64,000 bases of DNA from Siphonodentalium dalli (GCA_032622095.1 CP136063.1:219931982-219995981), one strand, 5' to 3'; shown: positions 49,207-60,781, counted from the stretch's first letter. Numbers and translations: made by a program. The notes: a model not told the origin generated them from the sequence alone.

Positions 49207-49640
49207 AGACCCTTTACGCATGGTGCGATAACTGAAATATTTTCTATCTGATCGGAACCAAATTTTGTATATGAATTTCTCAGCACCAAATACAGATCGA
49301 GTTCGAATATGGGTTTGATCCGAGTTTTTTTTACGGAGTTATGGCTCTTTTTCAACTTAGAATTTATGCATGCTGCCATAACTCAAAAAGAAATTATCTT
49401 ACCATAACCAAATATGTGAGTTGCTCAACCCAAAATACATATCGAGTTTGAATATGGGTTTGATTAGATATTTATTAATGGAGTTATGGCCCTTTGACAT
49501 AGAATTCATGAATGCTTCGATAAATCAACAATTTTTCAACTGATAGGAACCAAATTTTGTATGTGAGTTTCTCAACTCAAAATACAGATCGAGTTCGAAT
49601 ATGGGTTTGATCCGGTACTTTTTACTGGAGTTATGGCCCT
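49084..49640. repeat. 'GAGTTATGGCCC' dispersed repeat with (TCTG)n
   Basis: CATACCATAGTATGGTAAAC, GTTGCCCGGATTGACCACTC, then about 14 units of TCTG (49150-49206), then three blocks with ACCAAATTTTGTATATGA, CGAATATGGGTTTGATCC and GAGTTATGG. Confidence 0.82.
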
Positions 49641-50179
49641 TTGATTATTTTATTCATCGCTAAAATATATCAAAGATACACAGGTGGCACTGTCTATATA
49701 GTATCTAATAAATCAGGTTCAGGATGCTATGAAGTTGTCTTCTCACACAGAGATAGTATTCAGTTACAATACCATGAAGTTGGTTCTCTCTTGTATTGAG
49801 TTAATTAACTGCTAGGAGATGTGTTGGCTGTATCAGATATACTTTATACTCTATAAGTATCTCTGGCCATATCATAGATGGAATGTTTATACTATTATAT
49901 TTTATATGCATGGTTATTTAAATTTCATCTTAAAGGCATAATCTGGTTTCATTGTTTAATAGCATTACCATTGCAATTTTGTTGGTTTTCATGGGAAGAC
50001 AACTTTGGTTTTCAAAGTTTTAAAAACTTGAGAGCTCTGTATCAGTCTATGGGAACAAAATAATTGTTCATAACACTTTTAGTACTGTAGGTCTAGTTTG
50101 TCTAGATGAAAAATTAAAGGGGCACACCAGGTTTGATGTATTTTTCCTGTACTCTGCATGAGATAAAACTTTTTATGTG

Positions 50180-50400
50180 TACCTATACCATAGTATGGTA
50201 CACATAGCGTCAATGTCCGGATTAACCACTCGTCTGTCCGTCCATCTATATCTGTCTGTCTGTCAGACACTTTAGGTATAATGCGATAACTCTAACATTT
50301 TCTATTTGATCGGAACCAAATTTTGTATATAGGTTTCTCATCCCAAAATACAGTTCGAGTTTGAATATGGGTATTTATATTAAAGGAGTTATGACCCTTC
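50180..50400. repeat. 'GAGTTATGGCCC' dispersed repeat, one block
   Basis: TACCATAGTATGGTACACAT, GTCAATGTCCGGATTAACCA, a short (TCTG)n and one ACCAAATTTTGTATATAG / GGAGTTATGACCC block. Confidence 0.75.
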
Positions 50401-51114
50401 TTATTTTTTTTTATATTTGAAATTTGGATTTTTCATATTTTTTTAGATTGAATTTCCTCGCTCAATTTAACATAAACAAATATTAAAAAACTTTTATAAT
50501 AATAAAAAAATTATTTAATTCAAAAAGAAAATTTGTCATTGACACTAATTTGTCTTAGTTGTATTCCATTAATAAGGTGTGATGTCCTGTATTGAAAATG
50601 TGAAGATTTTATTGCAATAGTTGCATGTAATATAATGATATAAAAAAATTGCCATGTGAACATCCAATATCCAGAGTATGAGAATACCTTTAATAGATGT
50701 CATTCCAAGCAAAATCTGTTATTAATTGAGTGATGACATATGTTACATAGCTCTAGGGGGGGTGGTTGTATGAAGGTAAAGATGAACAACCTGCTGGCTG
50801 GATAATTGTTTATCATATCTGTCAAATTTATTAATGGCTAAACAATTGGATCTCACAGTGAGAAGTCCTTGTGTGAATAGGGACAGAGTTATGAGATTTA
50901 AAACGACTCCTCCCCCACCCCAATTACTTTAACCCCTTCTTAAGACAAATTATTTGACCTTTTGATTTTAAGTTAGGTACTGATATATGTATTACTGTGA
51001 TCATATCTTTGACCAATTATCAGTTATAGCTAATCGCTATCGCCAAGGTATGGGTTAAACATCTGCCGATCGTGATCGGCCTCTCGTTTTATATCTTTAT
51101 TAAACCTATTGACT

Positions 51115-51290
51115 GAATAGATTCTCCTATCAGTTATAATATTATACATTGGAATGCTTTATTATAAATTTTGACTGGTGTTAACATAATGAAATGCAGA
51201 CAACAAACAGATGAAAAGATAATAAAAGTGCAGAAGGATTCATATTCTTTGGAGGGAAATGTTCAGATAATAAGTTCTACATATATGTTG
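51115..51290. repeat. 'CAGAAGGAGTCC' family, diverged copy
   Basis: GCAGAAGGATTCATATTCTT and TGGAGGGAAATGTTCAGATA match 29175-29228 and 59411-59455. Confidence 0.6.
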
Positions 51291-52082
51291 TATACACCGG
51301 GACTAAGAGTCATTTTTATATGCCTGTTTTAAAAAAACGGATGTGTTATGTTATGGTCTGCCTGTCCACCTGTTCGCTTTTTTCATTTCCGGATGTTAAC
51401 TTTAGTAAGTCGGAACTGAATGGAATGACATTTGTTTTGTGGATTTACTAGCACAAAATACAGGCCAAGCTTGAATTAGGGTTCCGCCTGCCAATTTTCA
51501 CCAGAGAGGGAAAGACTGCTTCTCTACAATTTTATTTATACTATTTTAATTTTTGGACTGGCAAAAACTGCTCTGACGGCAGAGTATCTGTTCATCATTA
51601 GCATAATACAATCTTCCGGTGAGCAAGGCAGGATACTTTGTTTGCGGGCTCAGGACACTGTGGCATTCCCATTGCTCATTCTGATGTGGATACCATAAAA
51701 ATATATTATTTCCACTATTTCACTGTTTTATTTTCACTATTTCCATGAATTGTGGTCAATTTTCATTCCGACCTATAACTCTAGTTTGGATCTGAACCAA
51801 AGTTGGTATGTGTATTTCCGAGCTAAAAATACAGGCCGAGTTCGAATATGGGTTCAGTCCAATTATTTTTACATGAGTTATAGCCCTTTTCCCATTTAAA
51901 ATTTTGGCATTGAAATTAGAGGTTTATCAGATATTCTTTGTGAGCTCAAATTGTTATTGTATTTTGCGGTAGTACAATTTTAAATGTCTAGTGGGCGTAT
52001 TTTGCCATGCCCTAGTGATGCTCTTGTTATATTATGATTATGAATGTTCAGCTTGTATGATAATTCTTATTCTTGTTTACAG

Positions 52083-52172
52083 AACATCATGACATTCAAT
52101 AAATGTTCTATTAACGGCAAATCTTATGGCGACCCTGTTGATCAGGAAGGAAACCGAATTGAACTGACTGAG
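52083..52172 (+). CDS. ATP8B: P4-ATPase exon 10: after DKTGT, start of N domain
   Basis: 90 bp, phase 0 at both ends, acceptor ttcttgtttacag, donor GTGAGT. Reads NIMTFNKCSINGKSYGDPVD, then QEGNRIELTE. NIM.F.KCSING..YGD directly follows the DKTGTLTQ loop in ATP8B. The tail QEGNRIELTE is the variable linker into the nucleotide-binding domain. Confidence 0.97.
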
Positions 52173-52202
52173 GTGAGTTTAAGACACACACAACATGTCA
52201 TC

Positions 52203-52418
52203 TACAATAATGCCCTAAATAATCGACTCCTTAACCACAGCAGAATTATGGGTAATTTTTCAGGATTTAGTCGGAAATATGGCTTGTTGACATTCATCGG
52301 AAAGCTATCACTGAGAGCTTTCCTATGAATGGCAACAAGCTATATTTGTGACTAAATCCTGAAAATTACCCATAATTCTGCTGTGGTTAAGGAGTCGATT
52401 ATTTAAGGAATTACTCTA
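52203..52418. repeat. TA1 palindromic MITE
   Basis: TACAATAATGCCCTAAATAA to AAGGAATTACTCTA, with the arms meeting at GCTATCACTGAGAGC. Lies 30 bp after the exon 10 donor, about as close as the TA1 copy is to exon 2. Confidence 0.82.
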
Positions 52419-52454
52419 CACGTTATTCTTAATGTATCTTCACTTCACTCTCAC

Positions 52455-52643
52455 TTAACCCTTCCATGACTGGAGCTTCCTGAAATTTTGCGAAAATAGA
52501 ATACATTGGCCTAACAATATTTACCATGATCTTGTAAGCCAATGCATTCTCTTATAGGGAGACTCACATATATAAGAGAATGCACTGGCACAGGATCTTT
52601 AATGCTGCACCAGCGCAGCTCCCGTCATGATACTCAGGGTTAA
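52455..52643. repeat. PB2 MITE, shortened
   Basis: TTAACCCTTCCATGACTGGA at the left, GCTCCCGTCATGATACTCAG before the right TTAA. One hairpin arm is deleted. Confidence 0.75.
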
Positions 52644-53162
52644 AGGGACCCATCAACAAATGCATGAACAAATATATTGACTTCATTCTTAAGTTCTTTA
52701 TTAATAATTCTCCAATAATGAGATTTCACATGTTAAAACCATTGTTATGTAAACATTCCAGTGGAATTACCAATAAAAGTTTAATCAAAAGTTGACGGAA
52801 ACTTGAAAAAGGTCAAAGCATTGAAAAATATTCTGAAATCATATTCCAATTAAAATATTTCAAATTATTATGCAATTAGCAATGTTTGTTTACAATTAAA
52901 TGTAACGGTTTTGTTTACTTAATAAAGGTTTCAACAAGTGAAATTTTGTTCTTGGAGAACTATCAATAATGAATATAAGTTTTTATAATTCTCCATGTTC
53001 TTAGAGATGATGTTTTTACAGACTTATATATTTTTTCCACATTTACCCACTGTGAGTGCATTGGGTCCCTTTAATAGCTTTTTTACCATGATTTGAATAC
53101 AGACTCTTTGTGAACATTTTAACCTTCTCTGTTGCTGCCATGATATCCATAATTATAACGAA

Positions 53163-54262
53163 CTAAAGAGTTATATGGTCCACAATAGTTACCAGTGGGT
53201 TTATAACAAACTAAAGTGTTATATGGTCCACAATAGTTACCAGTGGGTTTATAACAAACTAAAGTGTTATATGGTCCACAATAGTTACCAGTGGGTTTAT
53301 AACAAACTAAAGTGTTATATGGTCCATAATAGTTACCAGTGGGTTTATAACAAACTAAAGTGTTATATGGTCCACAATAGTTACCAGTGGGTTTATAACA
53401 AACTAAAGAGTTATATGGTCCACAATAGTTACCAGTGGGTTTATAACAAACTAAAGAGTTATATGGTCCACAATAGTTACCAGTGGGTTTATAACAAACT
53501 AAAGAGTTATATGGTCCACAATAGTTACCAGTGGGTTTATAACAAACTAAAGAGTTATATGGTCCACAATAGTTACCAGGGTTTATAACAGACTAAAGAG
53601 TTATATGGTCCACAATAGTTACCAGTGGGTTTATAACAAACTAAAGAGTTATATGGTCCACAATAGTTACCAGTGGGTTTATAATAAACTAAAGAGTTAT
53701 ATGGTCCACAATAGTTACCAGTGGGTTTATAACAAACTAAAGAGTTATATGGTCCACAATAGTTACCAGTGGGTTTATAACAAACTAAAGAGTTATATGG
53801 TCCACAATAGTTACCAGTGGGTTTATAACAAACTAAAGAGTTATATGGTCCACAATAGTTACCAGTGGGTTTATAACAAACTAAAGAGTTATATGGTCCA
53901 CAATAGTTACCAGTGGGTTTATAATAAACTAAAGAGTTATATGGTCCACAATAGTTACCAGTGGGTTTATAATAAACTAAAGAGTTATATGGTCCACAAT
54001 AGTTACCAGTGGGTTTATAACAAACTAAAGAGTTATATGGTCCACAATAGTTACCAGTGGGTTTATAACAAACTAAAGAGTTATATGGTCCACAATAGTT
54101 ACCAGTGGGTTTATAACAAACTAAAGAGTTATATGGTCCACAATAGTTACCAGTGGGTTTATAACAAACTAAAGAGTTATATGGTCCACAATAGTTACCA
54201 GTGGGTTTATAACAAACTAAAGTGTTATATGGTCCACAATAGTTTCCAGGGTTTTTCTTATG
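53163..54262. repeat. 48-bp minisatellite, about 23 units
   Basis: Unit AGAGTTATATGGTCCACAAT, then AGTTACCAGTGGGTTTATAA, CAAACTAA. 48 bp is 16 codons, so one + frame reads MVHNSYQWVYNKLK(S/C)Y again and again (137 and 224 residues, interrupted by a 2-bp loss near 53580). GAGT/GTGT variants cluster at the two ends. It lies in the intron after exon 10, with no splice borders that would make it part of the flippase. I treat the ORFs as by-products. Confidence 0.95.
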
Positions 54263-54353
54263 TTAGTGTGATATTATAAGATGCAGATATCTGTTTATTT
54301 ATATATCCTCAATTTGTATCTTTAAGTAGATTGGATTACACTTCCCATTTGGT

Positions 54354-54623
54354 GACATTTATGTCTTCGTATGGTTGGCATGTAGAATGACATTTATGTC
54401 TTCGTATGGTTGGCATGTAGAATGACATCTATGTTGCAGTATGGTTGGCATGTAGAATGACATTTATGTCGCCGTATGGTTGGCATGTAGAATGACATTC
54501 ATGTCGCTGTATGGTTGGCATGTAGAATGACATCTATGTTGCAGTATGGTTGGCATGTAGAATGACATTTATGTCGCCGTATGGTTGGCATGTAGAATGA
54601 CATTTATGTCGCCGTATGGTTGG
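54354..54623. repeat. 35-bp minisatellite, about 7-8 units
   Basis: Unit GACATTTATGTCTTCGTATG plus GTTGGCATGTAGAAT, period 35 bp. Variants TTCG, GCAG, GCCG and GCTG appear before TATGG. Confidence 0.92.
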
Positions 54624-54739
54624 CCACTCAAAATCACTAGCATGCTTATTGGAATCACTCACTTCTTCATTCTGAATATCTTCATTTGTTTTATACCGAG
54701 ACAAATATATGTATAAGAAATTAATATAGAGCCAGCAAC

Positions 54740-55103
54740 CAAGCCTTGAAATTGTGTGTCTGTCATTTGCGGAATGAGGTTCACCAGAGGGTGAATTTAG
54801 TGAAACTACATCGCACAGTGGCTAGCATCACTAAATTCAACCTCTGGGGACCTCATTCTGCTTATGCCTCATATTTTGATAGCTATCTATAATTTCAAAT
54901 TCACATTGTTTTTAGTTACTTTTACCCTTTGTTCAGTTTCTATATCCCCTAATTTGCAGAAGATTAAATGCAGTTGAACCTCAGCAGAATGAGGTTCCCA
55001 GAGGGTCAATTTGGTGATGCTAACCTGCCATGTGGGATAGAGTCACTAAATTCACCCTTTTAGTACCTCATTCTGCAAATGACTGACACAATTTCCAAGT
55101 TTG
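54740..55103. repeat. FB5 fold-back element
   Basis: CAAGCCTTGAAATTGTGTGT at the left, ACACAATTTCCAAGTTTG at the right. Two hairpins and a TTCAGTTTCTATATCCCC linker. Confidence 0.8.
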
Positions 55104-55106
55104 ATC

Positions 55107-55215
55107 TACAGCAATGCTCAATGAATGGCAACAAGCCATATTTCCGACTAAATCCTGAAAAGTTACCCATAATTCTGCTGTGGTTAAGAAGTCGATTACT
55201 TAGAGCATTACTGTA
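55107..55215. repeat. TA1 element, left arm deleted
   Basis: TA-CAGCAATGCTC runs directly into the right arm ATGAATGGCAACAAGCCATA and ends GCATTACTG-TA. Confidence 0.8.
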
Positions 55216-55367
55216 GCAACAAAAACTTAACAGGGAATTATGTTTTTTACACAGGGACAGAGATGATTTTCTAATTTTGACTGATTTGTTCAGTTTCATT
55301 CAGAATTAATATTTGCATAATTATTGAGATCATGACATATATTATAACCAATAACTCATCTCTACAG

Positions 55368-55385
55368 GTCAATGAGTCTGATTGG
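55368..55385 (+). CDS. ATP8B: Candidate 18-bp microexon of the P4-ATPase
   Basis: An 18-bp segment encoding VNESDW is framed by a good acceptor (ctcatctctacag) and a donor-like GTAGGT. It keeps phase 0 between exon 10 (ends LTE) and exon 11 (starts KVPKVDF). The site falls in the variable linker between the phosphorylation loop and the N domain, where length differences are tolerated. Exons 10 and 11 also join cleanly without it. The donor is weak, so it may be optional or chance. Confidence 0.35.
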
Positions 55386-55540
55386 GTAGGTTACTCTGTT
55401 GTTTCGACTCAGTAATTTGGTATCTTTGTTGTCTGGACTCAGGCACCATTCATAGAACCTTAATAGTTAGCTGGTGTTGTAACCAGTTTATCCTGAGACA
55501 AGTCCGTTGTGTGGATGTCAATCATTGTCTAGAGTGTGCT

Positions 55541-55975
55541 CAAGCCTCAATTTAGTGTGTCTGACATTTGCAGAATGAGGTCCCCAAAGAGTGCATTTAG
55601 TGATTTAGTATCACTAAATCATCCTCTGGGGACCTCATTCTGCTTAGGCCTCATCTTCTCTGGAAAGTTTCTTTATTATCAAATTTCTATTGAAACTTCT
55701 TCACATAGATTCTATTTCTTTTTTAGTTTAGTTTCTCTATATCCCCTAATTGGCAGATGACACATTGCATAATCGAGGTTCCCAATATTAACCATTTGGG
55801 AACTTCAAATCTGATTCTATGTCTGATTGTCTCCCATAGCAGATGAGGCCATGCAGAATGAGGTCCGAAGAGGGTGAATTTGATTATGCTAGCATGCTAT
55901 GCAGGATAGCGTCACTAAAATTCACCCTCTGGGGACCTCATTCTGAAAATGAAAGGCACACTAAACTCAGGCTTG
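55541..55975. repeat. FB5 fold-back element, full length
   Basis: CAAGCCTCAATTTAGTGTGT at the left, ACACTAAACTCAGGCTTG at the right. The left hairpin is shortened. The linker contains TTTTAGTTTAGTTTCTCTAT and CATTGCATAATCGAGGTTCC. Confidence 0.82.
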
Positions 55976-56027
55976 AGTGTGCTGCTTTTTTCAACACTTA
56001 TTTTGGAAGCACAATAATTACCCTTTA

Positions 56028-56095
56028 TACAGTAATGCTCTAATTAATCGACTTCTGCTGTGTTTAAGGAGTCGATTAATCTAGAGCATTACTAT
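56028..56095. repeat. TA1 element reduced to 68 bp
   Basis: TA-CAGTAATGCTCTAATTAA, a short centre and the inverse ending GAGCATTACTA-TA: the smallest copy, essentially two terminal repeats. Confidence 0.85.
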
Positions 56096-56099
56096 AGTT

Positions 56100-57448
56100 G
56101 AATTAAAGATACGGGCGGCCTTGCATAGTATAGGTTTTTAAATAGTCACATCCACTAAAACCGCCATAAACAGAAAGAATATTATATAATAGACAGATAT
56201 TGTTCTTATACAAATCATAAATATCACGTACATTGCATGTTATTGTCACGTTTGTACCCTTGGTTATGTAACCAAACATCAAAAACGTTACCCTACGATT
56301 CTTTATAGACAAACACTTGGAACTACTGTAATGTGCAATGAAAATGTTCTGTTGCGCTGTGGAATGCATAGATCAAATTATTGGCGTAATCAACAATCTC
56401 ATTCAATTTACACTAAATTTTATTTTAATCGACCCATTCTACCTGCTGTCAGTTCAAAAACAAGCTAATATACATTACTACATGATTGGGAAATGATCTG
56501 ACAGAAAACGTGTACATAATATAATCGTACTTGCGAAGAGATGAATATTTTTCAATCTAGTCAGTATTTTCTCCTGACCTTTATATGGTCATACATACCA
56601 AATAAGGAATATTACTATGAGTCGTATTATGAGATGTAAGTTGTAGGTGGACCAAATTAGGGGCTTTACATGACATATAAAGCGTGCGAATATAAATAAG
56701 GAAATGGCGCAATATCGTGATTATGCTTATAAACAATCTACTGCACTTTTTGCGAGAAACTAAACAACAGTCTCAGACACAAAGAGTGTTTTGGAATAAT
56801 ATTGCATTGATATCATCATTATGCTATACTATTAGTATATTCTTGAGGAAATTATCATAATTTGATAATGTTATTTCTAAATTATAACCTACAATGAAGG
56901 CCGCGCGTCCCTTTAATATCTCATCCCAGTGTTACGGTCCTTGTGACATTGAGAGCTCTCATAAATTTCCTCCTCCATCTTTTAACTTAAGGAATGTTCA
57001 GACGAGTACGTTGCGTTGACACGATCCATAGTCTGTGTTAAGCCGTTCACACGAGCACGTACATTGTGTTATAACGGGGAGCTTCTGATTAATAATTGGA
57101 CCTGATGAGTTCGAAATTGGAATAAATGCAATATTGAAAATCAATCTTATCTGTAATAAATTAATTCTACGATAATCTCAAACCTGTCAAATCCAAATAA
57201 CTAACACTGTATATTGATATAAATACAAGTCGATTTCCTTCTCTTCGCTTGGAATCTTTTATCGATTGAAAAAAAATGTTATGTTGCACACTGTATAAGG
57301 TATGGTGTTATTGAAAATAGAATATCTCTGTTGTGTGCGTTAACGGATATGATGTAATGGACGCATTGCAGCCATCTGAATGCATTGGTGTTATTGTCTG
57401 TAATCCAATTTCAACTCAATGTACATAATGGACTCGTGTGAATACTAC
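56100..57448. other. Intron segment, one weak inverted-repeat pair
   Basis: Mostly unstructured. GTTCACACGAGCACGTACAT (near 57044) and, inverted, ATTCACACGAGTCCATTATG (near 57440) may bound a 400-bp element. No exon or known family recognised. Confidence 0.45.
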
Positions 57449-58117
57449 TTAACGTAGCTTCCTTTGATGACTGAAGCTTCCTGAATTTTTGTGAAAACCC
57501 TGTGCCAATGCATTGTCTTATATATATGAGTCACCCATAGGGCACCTCGCATATATAAGAGAATGTATTGGCCTAACAAATTTGATATTATTTTTTATAA
57601 TTGTTAAAGAATGTAATTAAAAAATTTAAAAATGGAAAAAAATTGTTAACAAGTGTAAGAAAAAATGATAAAAAATGATAAAAAATGATAAAGAATGTAA
57701 GAAAAAATTATCAAATATTGTTAAAGAATGTAAGAAAAAAATGATAAAAAAATGATAAAAAAATGATAAAATTGTTAAAGAATATAAGTAATAAAAATTA
57801 TAAAAATTGTTATAGAATGTAATAAAAAAAATATAAAAAATTATAACTATTGTTAAGGAATGTAAGAAAAAATGATGAAAATTGTTAAAGACTGTAAGAA
57901 AAATTGATAAAAATATTTATAGAATGTAAGAAAAAATGATAAAAAATGATAAAAATTGTTAAAAATGTAAGAAAAATTGATAAAAAAAATTGTTAGACCA
58001 CATGCATTCTCTTATATATGTGAGGTGCCCTATGGTCAACTCGCATATAATAAGAGAATGCATTGGCACAGGGTCTTTAATGGTGAGCCAGCACAGCTCT
58101 CGTCATGAAAGGGTTAA
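57449..58117. repeat. PB2 element with expanded A-rich linker
   Basis: Diverged left end (TTAACGTAGCTTCCTTTGAT), right end CGTCATGAAAGGGTTAA, with one hairpin at each side. The linker, usually 30-60 bp in this family, has grown to about 420 bp of GTAAGAAAAAATGATAAA-like units. Confidence 0.8.
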
Positions 58118-59095
58118 TAAGCTCTCAATATTTCCATCACTCTTTACTTGATGTTTTGATGTTTTGATGTTTAGAAGAGAGAACATAAAGCACATCTTTA
58201 ATGAACATGGTTTGATACAGTGTGTCTGTTATTTGCACCGAATACACCCTCTTCGGGTTAATGTTGTTAATATTTTCATTTGCTTGCATGAGTGTTTGAT
58301 GTTGGTTTGTTTTCCTGAGTGTAATCAAATTCATTCATTTGTTGCATATATTCTGTTGAGTATAAATAGAGATGGTCCGAAAAATGGTTTGATTTAGTGT
58401 ATAGTACCCCTTTAAGGGCGATATTAGCCTAGTTCGATAACATGCTATTCGGGACAAAAATGTCATATTTAATTAATAGAGGATCTATAATGAGTCGCAA
58501 TTCTATACAAAATTTATTAACCGAGTGCACTAAATTTAGTGGACGAGGTTAATCAATTTTGTGTTAAATTGCGACGGAATTTGAGATCCATGTTCTCACA
58601 TAATCACATTTCAGCAAGGAAAAACGATATCGAAACGGCTGGGGTTAAAACAATTAATATTGATTTTCCTTATCACAACCAAAGAGGAAGTAAAGACACC
58701 TTCAAGAAATGATACATTTCCATTTTAAATGTGTCTTTTCATGTAAACAAAATTGTTCAACCGCCCTTATCACCCATATTTGTCTCACATTCAAAACTAA
58801 ATAACCCGACACAAATTGAATATCATTATTATATTCTAATTAACATCATAATAAATTTCCGGCATTGACATCAATACCATTGCGATAAGCTCTTACATCA
58901 CTACGCGTGCCGATAATACACTTGTGATATACAAATACAAATATGAGGCCGGATTTAGGGGATAATTGTGTGATAACATGCACCGCAGGACGTGGTCCAA
59001 ATTTCAGATTAAAGCAAACATATGGGTGAAATGTTATAAAAGCACGAAAAATTATGAGCAAGTTACAGACACATTAAGTTTGCTATTTATAGATT
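58118..59095. other. Intron segment, nothing recognised
   Basis: No exon, tandem array or bounded transposon found. Overlapping short ORFs on both strands (58137-58397) have no recognisable content. Confidence 0.5.
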
Positions 59096-59097
59096 AA

Positions 59098-59497
59098 CCC
59101 TTACCATACCAAATGGACTTTACCACCATTAGAATGGTCTATTATTGAATTGGATGGATGTTCAGACAATATAAGTAGACGGCAGATAATACAAGTACAG
59201 TAATGCCATAAATAATCAACTCCTTAACCACAGCAGAATTATGGGTAACTTTTCAGGATTTAGTCGGAAATATGGCTTGTTGCCATTCATCGGAAAGCTC
59301 TCGGGGAGAGCTTTCCAATGAATGGCAACAAGCCATATTTCCGACTAAATCCTAAAAAGTTACCCATAATTCTGCTATGGATAAAGGAGTCGATTAATTA
59401 GGGCATTACTGTACAGAAGGAGTCCTGTTTATTGGAGGAAATGTTCAAATGATAAGTTCACTATGGTCATTTGTTGAACTTATTATCAGAACAATGA
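59098..59497. repeat. 'CAGAAGGAGTCC' family copy with a TA1 insertion
   Basis: Blocks TAGAATGGTCTATTATTGAA, AGACGGCAGATAATACAAG and CAGAAGGAGTCCTGTTTATT match 29128-29228, where the sequence is continuous. In this copy a TA1 element separates them. Confidence 0.78.
59196..59413. repeat. TA1 palindromic MITE with known empty site
   Basis: CAGTAATGCCATAAATAATC to GGGCATTACTG with TA on both sides. The related uninserted sequence AAGTACAGAAGGAGTCC at about 29185 shows that the target was a single TA. Confidence 0.92.
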
Positions 59498-59750
59498 TTA
59501 ACCCTTTCATGAAGGGAGCTGCGCTGGTGCAGCATTAAAGATCATGTGCTAGTGCATTCTCTTATATATGCGAGTTTCCCATAGGGGATTAAGAATGCAT
59601 TGGCTTACAAGGTCAAGGTTATTATTGTTAGGCCAATGTATTCTCTTATATATATGTGTGGCTCCCTATGGGAGACTCGCATATATAAGAGAATGCATTG
59701 GCACAGGCTTTTCGCAAAATTTCAGGAAGCTCCAATAATGGAAGGGTTAA
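59498..59750. repeat. PB2 dual-hairpin MITE
   Basis: TTAACCCTTTCATGAAGGGA to CCAATAATGGAAGGGTTAA. The left hairpin is shortened, the right one intact. Confidence 0.85.
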
Positions 59751-59885
59751 GGTAACTACTCATCAATGAGTATTTATTATAGAATGGGTTAATTAGGTAA
59801 CTACTCATCAATGAGTGTTTAGTATAGAATGGGTTAATAAGGTAACTACTCATCAATGAGTATTTATTGTAGAATGTGATAATTG
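59750..59885. repeat. Triple repeat of about 48 bp before exon 11
   Basis: AAGGTAACTACTCATCAATG with AGTATTTATTATAGAATGGG is repeated three times, ending about 55 bp before the exon 11 acceptor. Confidence 0.88.
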
Positions 59886-59939
59886 ATTCAGTAGCCTTCT
59901 TTGATGTTGATATAAAGTGTATTAATTTGGTATTTTCAG

Positions 59940-60102
59940 AAAGTCCCCAAAGTTGATTTCTCAGACAACAAGTATGCTGAGAAGAAATTTGACTTCTATG
60001 ACAAAACCCTGTTGGACGGATGTAGGAAGGGGGATGGACACAGCAGCCAGTTCTTCTCTCTACTCGCTCTCTGTCACACCGTCATGCCAGAGTATACAGA
60101 TG
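59940..60102 (+). CDS. ATP8B: P4-ATPase exon 11: N domain
   Basis: 163 bp, acceptor ttggtattttcag, donor GTAAGC. Reads KVPKVDFSDNKYAEKKFDFY, then DKTLLDGCRKGDGHSSQFFS, LLALCHTVMPEYTD and a split codon. VDFS.N.YA..KF.FYD..L and FF.LLALCHTVM are conserved in the ATP8B nucleotide-binding domain. The 3' end with its donor is duplicated downstream (56 bp) and that copy is split by a hAT-like element. Confidence 0.97.
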
Positions 60103-60720
60103 GTAAGCTTTATATACACCCGCTCTCTGCCACACCGTCAGGGACCAGCTTAGGGCTGATTTTCAGGGCGAAGTGACTTCTCCCTGTCACAAAAATCGGG
60201 TGAAGTGGGAGATTTCCAGGACGAAATTCGTTGGCAAAATTTAAATCCGCCCGCACTGTAGTCGCCTATAAAAGGCTATATAAAGAAAATAGGAGATATG
60301 TAATATTTAAATTAAAATGATGAAACAATGGTTGAAATGTGGAAGCTTTATGTTCAAATCATGGCAATCTCATACGACATCCCCGTCAAGAACATTTTGG
60401 GCTGAAGTTTGTTAGACAGTACCTCCTGAATGTGCTTCCAAATCGGATTAATACAGCTGTTAATAGTAAATATGGTGTTATCTATGACAGTGGCAATGGA
60501 TAACTTGGTTCAATCAATGTTGGCAGTAAATAGTGGGTGAATATTTTGCCGATTTTCTAGGTCAAATTCGGAAATTTCAGGGCGACTTAAACTTCGCCCG
60601 GCTGCAAAATTAGGGCGAAGTGAGCAAGAATAGGGAGACTTCTTCCCCCACGTCGCCCTCTCGGCTGTTCCCTGCACACCGTCATGCCAGAGTATACAGA
60701 TGGTGAGCTTTCGATTTTAA
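60065..60720 (+). repeat. 56-bp duplication of exon 11 donor border, split by an insertion
   Basis: CGCTCTCTGTCACACCGTCA starts at 60065 and recurs as CGCTCTCTGCCACACCGT at 60121 (56 bp). The second copy continues after the inserted element as CACACCGTCATGCCAGAGTA, TACAGATG-GTGAGC, so it once held a complete, usable donor. Confidence 0.93.
60139..60674. mobile_element. hAT-like element in the duplicated exon 11 border
   Basis: Ends CAGGGACCAGC and (inverted) CAGGGAACAGCC, flanked by the 8-bp duplication CACACCGT (60131-60138 and 60675-60682). 536 bp, non-coding, with GGGCGAAGTGA-type motifs at both sides. Confidence 0.92.
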
Positions 60721-60781
60721 ATTTCGCCATTGACATTCATGAAAGACTTATCAGCATTACAACCATCCAGCACTGTCATGA

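Noticed and set aside
53175-54279. ORFs of 137 and 224 codons encoding a 16-residue repeat
   Set aside because: The 48-bp period alone keeps the frame open. A 2-bp change splits it, and no splice borders or conserved partner domain were found.
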